In this document: positions 1 to 8,713 of the stretch, piece after piece
Numbering within the stretch: position 1 is the first letter of the stretch
Layout: every line of letters starts with the position of its first letter
NCBI RefSeq assembly: GCF_036226765.1
Contig: NZ_CP109017.1
Location: 1,627,501-1,691,500, forward strand
Direction: 5' to 3'
Length of the DNA: 64,000 nt
From: Streptomyces sp. NBC_00670
GTDB lineage: Bacteria > Actinomycetota > Actinomycetes > Streptomycetales > Streptomycetaceae
Made by a program: the position numbers and the translations under genes
The notes under the pieces: model-generated
Databases searched by the model: none
Told to the model about the DNA's origin: nothing
Seen by the model: the letters and a program-made list of their open reading frames with translations, nothing else

Positions 1-117
1 CGGACCGTCGGGGGTGCTGCGGACGATGACGCGGCCGAGGAGGTCGGGGGCGACCTCCAGTACGGACCGGTCGAAGAACGGCCTGGGCAGGGGCGTACGG
101 TCGGGCGTCGCGATCAT
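1..117 (-). CDS. mpg: DNA-3-methyladenine glycosylase, N-terminal fragment (runs off left edge)
   Basis: Only the first 39 codons are in the window; the gene continues beyond base 1 on the minus strand. The ATG at 115-117 opens a protein reading [10 protein letters not shown], then PFFDR and LLGRVIVR followed by TPDGP. This is how AAG/MPG-type 3-methyladenine DNA glycosylases of actinobacteria begin. The family removes alkylated purines by base flipping in base excision repair. The catalytic glutamate and the rest of the fold lie outside the window, so the call rests on the N-terminal signature alone. The gene is divergent from the Spo0M gene, with 173 bases between the two starts. Confidence 0.72.
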   Translation of the reverse strand, partial: MIATPDRTPLPRPFFDRSVLEVAPDLLGRVIVRSTPDGP

Positions 118-290
118 GTCGTACGAGCGTAGTCCAGGCGGCCGGGGGCGCGGGCGGGGTGGGGCCGTCGTCAAGGGCTGGTCAAGCATGCCGCGGCTTG
201 GAAGGGTGGGGGCGCGGAACCGGCCGTGGTCGGATCGCGTATGTACGAAAGCGGGAGCCGCCGCGAAGGGCGGCCTGGAGAGGGAGAGAC

Positions 291-1073
291 ATGGCGTTCA
301 AGAAGCTGCTCGCGAGCCTGGGGGCCGGCGGTGCTTCGGTCGAGACCGTGCTGACCGAGGAGAACGTGGTTCCGGGCGGCGTCGTCCAGGGCGAGGTGCG
401 GATCCAGGGCGGGTCCGTCGACCAGCAGATCGAGGGGCTGTCGGTCGGTCTCCAGGCCAAGGTCGAGGTGGAGAGCGGCGACCAGGAGTACAAGCAGAAC
501 ATCGAGTTCGCCCAGCAGCGGCTGGGCGGTGCCTTCGAGCTGAAGGCGGGCGCGGTGCACGCGGTGCCGTTCGGGCTCGAAATTCCCTGGGAGACGCCGG
601 TCACGATGATCGACGGGCAGTCGCTGCGCGGCATGCACATCGGGGTGAGCACGGAGCTGCAGATCGCCCGGGCCGTCGACTCCAGTGACCTGGACCCGGT
701 CAACGTGCACCCGCTGCCGGCGCAGAAGGCGATCCTGGACGCGTTCATCCAGCTGGGTTTCCGCTTCAAGGACGCGGACATGGAGCGCGGGCACATCCGC
801 GGTACGCGGCAGCGGCTGCCGTTCTACCAGGAGATCGAGTTCTACCCGCCGCAGCAGTACCGGGGGCTGAACCAGGTCGAGTTGAGCTTCGTCGCGGACG
901 ACCACGAGATGGACGTCGTGCTGGAGATGGACAAGAAGCCGGGGCTGTTCAGCGAGGGCAGCGACACCTACCGCGCGTTCAAGGTGGGGCTGCACGACTT
1001 CCACGCCACCGACTGGTCGGCGTACCTCCACCAGTGGGTGTCCGAGGTCGGCAGCAAGCGCAACTGGTTCTAG
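291..1073 (+). CDS. Spo0M-family sporulation-control protein
   Basis: A 260-residue protein starting at ATG 291 behind a GGAGAGGGAGAG ribosome site. It begins [21 protein letters not shown] and carries the arrestin-like beta-sandwich typical of Spo0M (for example [15 protein letters not shown] near residues 30-45). Spo0M-type proteins are cytoplasmic, about 250-260 residues long, and affect sporulation or cell-shape control in Bacillus; the biochemical role is unsettled. The reading frame stays open upstream to 159, but that part lacks a ribosome site and has an unrelated composition, so the internal start is preferred. It is a single gene, followed after 92 bases by the YbhB-like gene. Family assignment is firm; a developmental role in this organism is inferred. 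Confidence 0.88.
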   Translation: MAFKKLLASLGAGGASVETVLTEENVVPGGVVQGEVRIQGGSVDQQIEGLSVGLQAKVEVESGDQEYKQNIEFAQQRLGGAFELKAGAVHAVPFGLEIPWETPVTMIDGQSLRGMHIGVSTELQIARAVDSSDLDPVNVHPLPAQKAILDAFIQLGFRFKDADMERGHIRGTRQRLPFYQEIEFYPPQQYRGLNQVELSFVADDHEMDVVLEMDKKPGLFSEGSDTYRAFKVGLHDFHATDWSAYLHQWVSEVGSKRNWF

Positions 1074-1165
1074 GGATCTAGGGTCGGAGGGTGACGATAT
1101 TCCGCGGTCGTGCGCCGAGGGCGCGCGGCCTGCGGGCCGATACCGATCGACCTGGAGGTGCCGAG

Positions 1166-1705
1166 GTGACCGAGGGCAAGAGGCCGCCGCTTCCGCACGA
1201 CTTCCATCCGCCCGTGCCGTCGTTCACGGTGACGAGTGAGGACGTCGTGGAAGGTGCGGCGTTGAAGGATGCTCAGGTCCAGGCCGCCGGGAACACCTCT
1301 CCGCAGCTGCGCTGGGAGGGGTTCCCGCCGGAGACCAAGAGCTTCGCCGTGACGTGCTACGACCCGGACGCCCCGACGGGGAGCGGGTTCTGGCACTGGG
1401 TGCTGTTCGACATCCCCGCCTCGGTGACCGAGTTGCCGGTGGGCGCGGGCGGTGGCTCCTTCGAGGGGCTGCCCGAGGGCGCGGTCCACGCGCGCAACGA
1501 CTATGGGACGAAGGACTTCGGCGGGGCCGCGCCGCCGCCGGGAGACGGACCGCACCGGTATGTGTTCACGGTGTACGCCGTGGACCAGGAGAAGCTGGGC
1601 CCGGACTCGGACGCGTCGCCCGCCGTCGTCGGGTTCAATCTGCGGTTCCACACGGTGGGGCGTGCGCAGTTGGTGGGTGAGTACGAGGTGCCGGGCGAGG
1701 GCTGA
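1166..1705 (+). CDS. YbhB/YbcL-type PEBP-family (Raf kinase inhibitor-like) protein
   Basis: A 179-residue protein with a GTG start at 1166, seven bases after GGAGG. It shows the PEBP landmarks: [41 protein letters not shown] (the DPDAP and HW motifs form the ligand pocket) and later the GPHRY segment. Bacterial YbhB/YbcL proteins are small cytoplasmic or secreted ligand-binding proteins with no agreed function. No signal peptide is visible, so a cytoplasmic location is likely. The gene is followed directly by a strong intrinsic terminator, so it probably ends its transcription unit. A longer frame to 1091 exists but has no ribosome site. Confidence 0.88.
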   Translation: MTEGKRPPLPHDFHPPVPSFTVTSEDVVEGAALKDAQVQAAGNTSPQLRWEGFPPETKSFAVTCYDPDAPTGSGFWHWVLFDIPASVTELPVGAGGGSFEGLPEGAVHARNDYGTKDFGGAAPPPGDGPHRYVFTVYAVDQEKLGPDSDASPAVVGFNLRFHTVGRAQLVGEYEVPGEG

Positions 1706-1766
1706 GGCCGCCCGTCGTTCCTCGCGCGTTCCGTCCGTGGTTCCGTCCCTCGTTCATGGAACGTTT

Positions 1767-1811
1767 GCCCGCCCCTGGTCTTGGAATTGATCAGGGGCGG
1801 GCACTTTTTTA
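1767..1811 (+). terminator. Intrinsic terminator after the YbhB-like gene
   Basis: An 11-base perfect stem, GCCCGCCCCTG (1767-1777) and CAGGGGCGGGC (1792-1802), with a 14-base loop, is followed by AC and six T residues. It is one of the few classic hairpin-plus-T-run terminators in this GC-rich window. Confidence 0.85.
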
Positions 1812-1895
1812 TTGCGTTGTCCATCTCGGCGTGCCCGGCCAGAGTTGATCCAGCCCGCCAGGGGGGTGGGCCGGAGCGCACAGGAGGTGGGCTGG

Positions 1896-2402
1896 ATGCG
1901 TGACACGCTGGTACTCAACGCGAGCTTCGAGCCGTTGTCGACGGTGACCCTGAACCGGGCCGTCGTCCTGGTGCTGCAGGCCAAGGCCGTCGTCGAGCAG
2001 GCCCACCCCGAACTGCGCATGCGGGGCGCGCTGGTGGACATACCGGCGCCGCGGGTGATCCGGTTGTGCAGGTATGTGCGGGTGCCGTTCCGAAGACAAG
2101 CGCCGTGGTCGCGGAGGGGGGTGCTGGTCCGGGACCGGCACCGGTGCGCGTACTGCGGGGGGCGCGCGACGACCGTGGACCACGTGGTGCCGCGGTCGCG
2201 TGGTGGCGGGGACACGTGGCTGAACACGGTGGCCTCGTGCGCGGAGGACAATCACCGCAAGGCGGACCGGACGCCGGAGCAGGCGGGGATGCCGTTGCTG
2301 ACGGCGCCGTTCGAGCCGACGCCGGCGGATGCGATGTTGTTGGCTTTGGGGCGGGACGACTTCGATTCCTTGCCGGGGTGGCTGTCGCCGACTGCGGCGT
2401 AA
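1896..2402 (+). CDS. HNH endonuclease domain protein
   Basis: A 168-residue protein starting at ATG 1896, nine bases after AGGAGG. The N-terminal half begins MRDTLVLNASFEPLSTV, typical of the widespread actinobacterial HNH proteins. The C-terminal half holds the nuclease motif: C84-x2-C87 (CAYC) for a structural zinc, D95-H96 (VDHVVPRSRGG) for metal and general base, N110 and the final H120. Proteins of this group are presumed DNA nucleases, but a physiological substrate is not established. It lies alone after a terminator and before a repeat-rich gap. All catalytic positions appear intact. Confidence 0.88.
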   Translation: MRDTLVLNASFEPLSTVTLNRAVVLVLQAKAVVEQAHPELRMRGALVDIPAPRVIRLCRYVRVPFRRQAPWSRRGVLVRDRHRCAYCGGRATTVDHVVPRSRGGGDTWLNTVASCAEDNHRKADRTPEQAGMPLLTAPFEPTPADAMLLALGRDDFDSLPGWLSPTAA

Positions 2403-2443
2403 CAGTGGCTGTTTGCCTGGGGAGGCGCCCGGGGGTGGGACTT

Positions 2444-2578
2444 CGCGCAGTTCCCCGCGCCCCTTGATCGGGGGGTGGCTGTGCGTTTTGAGCTGCGAGC
2501 AGTTCGTGGCTGGTCGCGCAGTTCCCCGCGCCCCTGACGCACGGTGAGTGCTCGCGCCCGCGCGGCGGAGCCGCAGAT
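2444..2578. repeat. Dispersed palindromic repeat: two A modules plus a C module
   Basis: The 20-base core CGCGCAGTTCCCCGCGCCCC occurs at 2444 and again at 2515, separated by a spacer ending TTCGTGGCTGGT. The second copy is followed at 2539-2578 by a module starting GCACGGTGAGTGCTCGCGCC, which recurs almost unchanged at 46981-47021. The array fills the gap between the HNH gene and the converging SPFH gene. The same core is found at 39848, 45478, 46954, 50567 and 60545. Whether it works as a terminator, a protein target or a passive mobile sequence cannot be told here. Confidence 0.8.
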
Positions 2579-2625
2579 CGACCCCGCCCCGCGCCGCCCG
2601 ACGGGACGAGCGCGGGGCTGTCGGC

Positions 2626-3588
2626 CTAGTCGATCGACGGGCGTTCGCGGCGGTCGTCGTTGGGGGTGCGGGGGGACGGTGGGGTCGAGCCGCCGTTGGA
2701 GCCGCCGCTGGGCATCGGGCCGAAGTTGCCGATGGCGCCGGAGAGGCCCTTGAGGGCGTCGCCGATCTCGCTGGGGACGATCCAGAGCTTGTTGGCGTCG
2801 CCCTCGGCGATCTTCGGGAGCATCTGCAGGTACTGGTAGGAGAGCAGCTTCTGGTCGGGATCTCCGGCGTGGATGGACTCGAAGACCGTACGGATGGCCT
2901 GGGCCTCGCCCTCGGCGCGCAGGGCGGCGGCCTTGGCCTCGCCCTCGGCGCGCAGGATGGCGGACTGCTTCTCGCCCTCCGCCGTGAGGATCTGGGACTG
3001 GCGGATGCCCTCCGCGGTGAGGATCGCGGCGCGCTTGTCACGGTCGGCGCGCATCTGCTTCTCCATCGAGTCCTGGATGGAGGTCGGCGGCTCGATGGCC
3101 TTGAGCTCGACGCGGTTGACGCGGATGCCCCACTTGCCGGTGGCCTCGTCGAGGACGCCGCGCAGGGCCGCGTTGATCTCCTCGCGGGAGGTCAGCGTCC
3201 GCTCCAGGTCCATGCCGCCGATGATGTTGCGCAGCGTGGTGACGGTGAGCTGTTCGATCGCCTGGATGTAGCTGGCGACCTCGTACGTCGCGGCGCGGGC
3301 GTCGGTCACCTGGTAGTAGATGACGGTGTCGATGTTGACGACCAGGTTGTCCTGGGTGATCACCGGCTGCGGCGGGAACGGCACGACCTGTTCGCGCAGG
3401 TCGATGCGGTTGCGGATGGAGTCGATGAACGGGACCACGATGTTGAGGCCGGCGTTCAGTGTGCGTGTGTAGCGGCCGAAACGCTCGACGATGGCCGCGC
3501 TCGCCTGCGGGATGACCTGAATCGTCTTGATCAGGGCGATGAAGACCAACACCACCAGAATGATCAGGACGATGATGACCGGTTCCAT
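2626..3588 (-). CDS. SPFH/stomatin/prohibitin-family membrane protein (QmcA-like)
   Basis: A 320-residue protein with one N-terminal membrane segment (about residues 3-22, rich in I, V and L). The SPFH (band 7) domain follows, with QVIPQASAAIVERFGRYTRTLNAGLNIVVPF. A helical stretch at about residues 185-240 has repeating ILTAEG and RAEGEA units. The C-terminal tail is low complexity (GGSNGGSTPPSP). SPFH proteins oligomerise into membrane microdomain scaffolds and often act with an NfeD partner; the NfeD gene lies directly upstream on the same strand (stop at 3720). The 131-base gap between them holds an inverted repeat at 3629-3652. Confidence 0.92.
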   Translation of the reverse strand: MEPVIIVLIILVVLVFIALIKTIQVIPQASAAIVERFGRYTRTLNAGLNIVVPFIDSIRNRIDLREQVVPFPPQPVITQDNLVVNIDTVIYYQVTDARAATYEVASYIQAIEQLTVTTLRNIIGGMDLERTLTSREEINAALRGVLDEATGKWGIRVNRVELKAIEPPTSIQDSMEKQMRADRDKRAAILTAEGIRQSQILTAEGEKQSAILRAEGEAKAAALRAEGEAQAIRTVFESIHAGDPDQKLLSYQYLQMLPKIAEGDANKLWIVPSEIGDALKGLSGAIGNFGPMPSGGSNGGSTPPSPRTPNDDRRERPSID

Positions 3589-3628
3589 CGTCGTTCCCCG
3601 TACCCTTCTCCGCCTCGGCTCTTACGGC

Positions 3629-3652
3629 AGATCTTATGGTTGTCGAAGATCT
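3629..3652. promoter_or_regulatory. AGATCTT-N10-AAGATCT dyad upstream of the SPFH gene
   Basis: A perfect 7-base inverted repeat with a 10-base spacer lies 41-64 bases upstream of the SPFH start. It is AT-rich in a GC-rich genome and placed where an operator would sit. A second interpretation is a weak hairpin between NfeD and SPFH in one transcript. No known regulator is assigned. Confidence 0.4.
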
Positions 3653-3719
3653 TGCTGGTCGAGTCTGACAGACCGTCGTCCGCACTGGGAGGCGTTCCGT
3701 CGAGTTGCGTCGTCCGAGG

Positions 3720-4151
3720 TCACATGATGATCGCCGTCGCTCCCTCGATGTCGACGACGTCCACGGACTGGCCCACGTCGTAGGCCTGTCCTGAGTCGAG
3801 CGCGCGGGCGGACCAGACCTCGCCGGCGAGTTTGATCCGGCCGCCCTCGCCGTCGACCCGTTCGAGGACGACGGCCTGTCTGCCCTTGAGGGCGTCGATT
3901 CCGGTGGCGTGCTGGGGCCGTTGCCGGGCGTGCCGGTTGGCGAGGGGCCGGACCACGGCGATGAGGGCCACCGAGACGATGACGAAGACCAGCACCTGGG
4001 CCACGACGCCGCCGCCGAGGCCGGCCGTGACCGCGGCGGCGACCGCGCCGACGGCGAGCATGCCGAACTCGGGCATCGCGGTGACGACGAGGGGGATTCC
4101 GAGCGCGGCCGCGCCGACGAGCCACCACACCCATGCGTCGATGTCGTTCAC
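3720..4151 (-). CDS. NfeD-family membrane protein
   Basis: A 143-residue protein from GTG 4151 (VNDIDAWVWWLVG); the frame can be extended to 4205, but the added residues are proline-rich and unlike the family. Two or three membrane segments (about residues 8-30 and 35-70) are followed by a C-terminal OB-fold domain (LKGRQAVVLERVDGEGGRIKLAGEVWSARA, then SVDVVDIEGATAIIM). NfeD proteins pair with SPFH proteins in membrane microdomains, and the SPFH gene is next downstream. No serine-protease NfeD domain is present, so this is the short NfeD1b-type. The start has only a weak ribosome site. Confidence 0.87.
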   Translation of the reverse strand: MNDIDAWVWWLVGAAALGIPLVVTAMPEFGMLAVGAVAAAVTAGLGGGVVAQVLVFVIVSVALIAVVRPLANRHARQRPQHATGIDALKGRQAVVLERVDGEGGRIKLAGEVWSARALDSGQAYDVGQSVDVVDIEGATAIIM

Positions 4152-4250
4152 ATGGTCAATGGTAGGACCGCGCCCGGGAGTCGGACAGGGCGCAGTTCGG
4201 TCCACCGCAGGGCTCGTTCGGGGTGGTCCGGCGCGGAGCCCGAGTGGGCG

Positions 4251-5048
<798 letters not shown>

Positions 5049-5216
5049 GAGCGCGTTGTCTCCCCATTGCAGCAGTGTCGGCCGGTCTCGGCTGCCGCCC
5101 ACGCCGGGCGCGCACCGGTCGGCACGGCCCGCCGCGCCTGTGGGCGCAGTCCTTCAGGAAATCTACGCCACTGGTCGGCCGGGCTGTTCCATCGGTCCGG
5201 TCCTTAGGGTGGGGGC

Positions 5217-6008
5217 ATGCTCACGGAACCACGCTCAGGACGGTTGGCCGCATGGGGAAATGCCCTTCTTGCCGGGAATGTGTCGCCGGACGACGCGGTG
5301 TCGGCGGTGGTCGGGGAGGACGCCGTGCACCGGGTCGAGGGGCTGCCGGGTGAGTCCGGGCCCGTCGGGCTGTCGCTGGCGCTGGGGCGGCTGCGCGCGC
5401 TGGGGGTGACCGGGCTGCGGGTGGCGCTGCCGGTGCCGGGGCATCCGCTGGGGCTGAGCGGACCGCCGGAGTTCAACGCGCGGGCGCTGGAGGCGGAGGA
5501 GGCCGTGGTGTGCCACGGGGCGGCGTTCGGCCTGGTGCCGGAGGTGCGCGAGGCCGGGCCCGCGGGTGATGTGCACGTCGAGGTGGTCTGGCACTGTCTG
5601 CCGGTGCGGGAGGCGCCGCCGGCCGACGTGCCCTCGCTCGGGGAGGCCGAGCGGGAGCTGGCGGAGGCGCTGCGGGAGGCGACGGAGGTGCTGTCGCGGC
5701 TTGACGTCGCCGGGTCGGGGCCGGTGGCGGAGGCGGCGGTGGACGCGTACCGGGCCCGGGCGGAGGGCGGCGACCGCGAGGTGCTGGCGCCGGGTTATCC
5801 GCCGCGGGCGGTGCGGGTGCTGGAGCTCGCGGGGCGGGTGGGGCTGCTGGTGTCGGTGGCGTACGACAGCGGGCACGGCGGTGCGGTGACGGCGTCCGAG
5901 ATGGCCGCGCGGGGGGAGGCGTTGCGGCCGGTGGAGCGGACGGCACGGCGGGCGCGGGTCGCGGCGTACAACTCCGTCGTGGAGGAGCGGGAGCGGGGGG
6001 TGCGGTAG
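5217..6008 (+). CDS. Conserved Streptomyces protein of unknown function
   Basis: A 263-residue protein starting at ATG 5217, preceded by AGGGTGGGGGC. It begins MLTEPRSGRLAAWGNALLAGNVSPDDAVSAV, is rich in Ala, Val and Glu, and has no signal peptide or membrane segment. I recognise no enzyme motif. It is soluble in character, with a helical Glu/Ala-rich middle (AERELAEALREATEVLSRL). Codon use matches its neighbours and the ribosome site is reasonable, so it is a real gene. It ends 15 bases before the stop codon of the convergent response regulator. Confidence 0.8.
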   Translation: MLTEPRSGRLAAWGNALLAGNVSPDDAVSAVVGEDAVHRVEGLPGESGPVGLSLALGRLRALGVTGLRVALPVPGHPLGLSGPPEFNARALEAEEAVVCHGAAFGLVPEVREAGPAGDVHVEVVWHCLPVREAPPADVPSLGEAERELAEALREATEVLSRLDVAGSGPVAEAAVDAYRARAEGGDREVLAPGYPPRAVRVLELAGRVGLLVSVAYDSGHGGAVTASEMAARGEALRPVERTARRARVAAYNSVVEERERGVR

Positions 6009-6023
6009 CGGTACGGCTGGCCG

Positions 6024-6668
6024 CTATGCCCCGACCACCCCGTGGCGTACCGCCCACAGGGCGGCCTGGGTGCGGTCGGAGAGGTCGAGTTTCATCAGGA
6101 TGTTCGAGACGTGCGTCTTGACCGTCTTCTCGGAGAGGACGAGTGCGCGGGCGATCTCGCGGTTGGAGCGGCCGTCGGCGATCAGCCCGAGCACCTCGCG
6201 TTCCCGTTCGGTGAGCGTGCCGGCCCTGCCCTGGGCCGGGCCGGTGTCCTCCTGGGAGAGGAGCGCGCCCGCGACCTCGGGCTGGAGCAGGATGTGCCCG
6301 GCGTGCACGGAGCGGATGGCGCCGGCCAGGGCGTCGGGGTCGATGTCCTTGTAGACGTATCCGGCGGCGCCCGCGCGCAGGGCGGGGACGACCGTGCGCT
6401 GTTCGGTGAAGCTGGTGACGACGAGCACGCGCGCGGGGTGGTCGAGTTCGCGGAGTCTGCGCAGCGCGTCGATGCCGTCGACGCCCGGCATCTTGACGTC
6501 CATGAGGATGACGTCGGGCCGCAGTTCCTCGGCCCGGTCGACCCCTTCGGCGCCGTCGGACGCCTCGCCGACGACCTCGATGTCGTCCTGCACCTCCAGG
6601 AAGGTGCGCAGGCCTCGGCGGACGACCTGGTGGTCGTCGACGAGCAGCACCCTGATCGCCTCAGCCAC
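6024..6668 (-). CDS. NarL/FixJ-type two-component response regulator
   Basis: A 214-residue regulator from GTG 6668. The receiver domain has acidic D11-D12, phospho-acceptor D57 (VILMDVKMPG), T85 and K107 (YVYKD). The C-terminal LuxR-type helix-turn-helix spans about residues 150-210 (LTEREREVLGLIADGRSNREIARALVLSEKTVKTHVSNI). The start overlaps the stop of the upstream sensor kinase gene by 8 bases, so the two are translationally coupled partners. Upstream in-frame codons to 6737 lie inside the kinase gene and are not needed. The target genes are not apparent. Confidence 0.95.
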   Translation of the reverse strand: MAEAIRVLLVDDHQVVRRGLRTFLEVQDDIEVVGEASDGAEGVDRAEELRPDVILMDVKMPGVDGIDALRRLRELDHPARVLVVTSFTEQRTVVPALRAGAAGYVYKDIDPDALAGAIRSVHAGHILLQPEVAGALLSQEDTGPAQGRAGTLTEREREVLGLIADGRSNREIARALVLSEKTVKTHVSNILMKLDLSDRTQAALWAVRHGVVGA

Positions 6669-7806
6669 CGGGGACCTCCATCTCGATCGTGGTGCCCTTG
6701 CCGGGCGCGGATTCCACGGTGAGGGTGCCGCCGACACCGCCGGCCCGGTCGCGCATGGAGACCAGTCCGAGGTGGCGTCCGGCCCGGCGCACCGTGCGGG
6801 GGTCGAAGCCGGTGCCGTCGTCCGTGACGCGCAGGACCGCGCCGGGGCCGCGGCGTTCGAGGGTGACGTCCACGCGGGCGGCGCCGGAGTGCCGCAGCGC
6901 GTTGTGCAGGGCCTCCTGGGCGACGCGCAGGAGGGCCTCCTCCTGGGCTGCGGGCAGGGCGCGCACCCCCTTGCCGGTGAACGTCACGCGGGCGGTGTGG
7001 GCGCGGTCGAGGACCTGTGTCTGGGTGCGCAGGGTGGCGACGAGGCCGTCCTCGTCCAGAGCGGCGGGGCGCAGTTCGACGACGGCGGCGCGCAGTTCGT
7101 CGGCGGCCTCGGCGGCGAGCGCGGCGACCTGCCGCATCTCGCCCCGGGCGCGGGCGGGGTCGCGGCCGACGAGGGCGGCGGCGGCCTGGGCGGTCAGACG
7201 CAGGGAGAACAGTTTCTGGCTGACGGCGTCGTGCAGTTCGTGGGCGAGGCGGGAGCGTTCCTCGGCGATGGTCAGTTCGCGGCTGCGCTCGTAGAGGCGG
7301 GCGTTGGTGAGGGCGATGGCGGCGTGCTGGGCGAGGATGCCGAGCAGTTGCTCGTCCTCCTCGGTGAAGCCGCAGCCGCCGGCGGGTCCGGGGCACCTCT
7401 TGTTGGCGAGGAAGAGGGCGGCGATGACCTCGTCGCCGTCGCGGACGGGCAGGCCGAGGAAGTCGGACATCTCGGGGTGGGCGGCGGGCCAGCCCTCGAA
7501 GCGGGGGTCCGTGCGGACGTCGGCGAGGCGCTGCGGGGTGGCCTCGCTGAGCATGGCGGCGAGGATGCCGTGCTGGCGCGGGAGCGGGCCGATGGCCTTC
7601 CACTGGGCGTCGCTGACGCCGTCGACGACGAACTGGGCGAAGCCCCCGTGGTCGTCGGGGACGCCCAGGGCCGCGTACTCGGCGTCGAGCAGTTCGCGGG
7701 CGGAGGCGACGATCGTCTTCAGGACGTCGCGCACCTCCAGGTGCCTGCTCATGGCCAGCAGCGCGGAACTCACCGCGGCCAGGCCCGACGTGGGTCCGGA
7801 ACTCAT
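6661..7806 (-). CDS. GAF-domain sensor histidine kinase (HisKA_3 type)
   Basis: A 381-residue cytoplasmic kinase without membrane segments. A GAF domain covers about residues 20-170 (EYAALGVPDDHGG, then FLGLPVRDGDEVIAALFLANK). The dimerisation helix contains the phosphorylatable H192 in HELHDAV. The ATPase domain has the N box at about 296-306 (AQEALHNALRH) and the G box DDGTGF at 328-333. This is the NreB/DevS-like architecture, in which the GAF domain may sense a small ligand or gas. The residues that would coordinate haem cannot be judged from sequence alone. It forms a pair with the response regulator immediately downstream. Confidence 0.94.
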   Translation of the reverse strand: MSSGPTSGLAAVSSALLAMSRHLEVRDVLKTIVASARELLDAEYAALGVPDDHGGFAQFVVDGVSDAQWKAIGPLPRQHGILAAMLSEATPQRLADVRTDPRFEGWPAAHPEMSDFLGLPVRDGDEVIAALFLANKRCPGPAGGCGFTEEDEQLLGILAQHAAIALTNARLYERSRELTIAEERSRLAHELHDAVSQKLFSLRLTAQAAAALVGRDPARARGEMRQVAALAAEAADELRAAVVELRPAALDEDGLVATLRTQTQVLDRAHTARVTFTGKGVRALPAAQEEALLRVAQEALHNALRHSGAARVDVTLERRGPGAVLRVTDDGTGFDPRTVRRAGRHLGLVSMRDRAGGVGGTLTVESAPGKGTTIEMEVPGG

Positions 7807-8017
7807 GACCTCACGGTACCGGGGGGCACCGACAGCGGGGATCGGTCCGGTGGCGGGGTGCGGACCGGGGCCGCGGGCGTAGGGCGGAGGGCCCGGGGAC
7901 GTAGGCCGAAGGGCCCCGCCGGGCTGGATCTCCTGTCCGAGGCGGCGGGTGCGGGCGCGTTCCTACGTTGGGGGCGTCGCCGGTGGTCGGCGGCGGTGGA
8001 CGAGGGGACGGACGGGC

Positions 8018-8713
8018 ATGCCGGTAGCGATCATCACGGGGGCTTCCAAGGGGCTGGGGCGGGCGCTCGGCGCGGCCCTTGCCGAACGGGGCTGGGACCT
8101 GGTCCTCGACGCGCGGGATCCGGGGCCGCTGGCCGGGGCGGCGGGCGGTCTGGCGGCGTACGGGACGCGGGTGGCGGCGGTGCCGGGGGACGTCACGGAC
8201 GCCGGGCACCGTACGGAGCTGGTGGCGCGCGCCCGGGAGCTGGGCGGCGTCGACCTGGTGGTGCACAACGCGAGCGCGCTGGGCGCCGAGCCGCTGGTGC
8301 CGCTGGCCGAGCTGGCGCCGGAGGGGCTGCGCCGGGCCCTCGAGGTGAACGTGGTGGCGGCGCACGCTCTGGTGCGGGAGGCGCTGCCGCTGCTGCGGGA
8401 GTCGCCGGCGGGCGCGGTGGTCGCCGTCAGCTCGGACGCGGCGGTGGAGACGTACGGGACGTGGGGCGGGTACGGGGCCTCCAAAGCGGCGCTCGACCAC
8501 CTGGCGGCGGTGCTGGGCGTGGAGGAGCCGGGGCTGCGGGTGTGGGCGGTGGACCCCGGGGACATGGCGACCGACCTGTACGCGGCGGCCGTACCGGACG
8601 ACGACGCTCCGCGGCCGGCCCCGGAGAGCGTGGCGCCCGCGTTCCTGCGGTTGCTGGACGAACGGCCGCCGAGCGGCCGCTACCGTGCGCCGGCCCTGGT
8701 GGAGGGGCGATGA
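8018..8713 (+). CDS. Short-chain dehydrogenase/reductase coupled to the QueA-like gene
   Basis: A 231-residue SDR from ATG 8018 with GAGGGGAC upstream. The Rossmann nucleotide motif is TGASKGLGRALG near the N-terminus. The NNAG-equivalent is VVHNASALG, and the catalytic motif is intact as S-(N)-YGASK (AVVAVSSDAAVETYGTWGGYGASKAAL). The substrate is not evident. Its stop codon overlaps the ATG of the following gene (ATGA at 8710-8713), so the two proteins are made together and may act in one pathway. The longer frame upstream to 7949 has no family similarity. Confidence 0.9.
   Translation: MPVAIITGASKGLGRALGAALAERGWDLVLDARDPGPLAGAAGGLAAYGTRVAAVPGDVTDAGHRTELVARARELGGVDLVVHNASALGAEPLVPLAELAPEGLRRALEVNVVAAHALVREALPLLRESPAGAVVAVSSDAAVETYGTWGGYGASKAALDHLAAVLGVEEPGLRVWAVDPGDMATDLYAAAVPDDDAPRPAPESVAPAFLRLLDERPPSGRYRAPALVEGR

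Noticed and set aside
6394..8709. Very long open frame continuing upstream of the queA-like gene
   Set aside because: It runs antisense through the two-component genes and across the SDR gene in another frame; the protein has repetitive Gly/Arg composition typical of shadow frames in GC-rich DNA.
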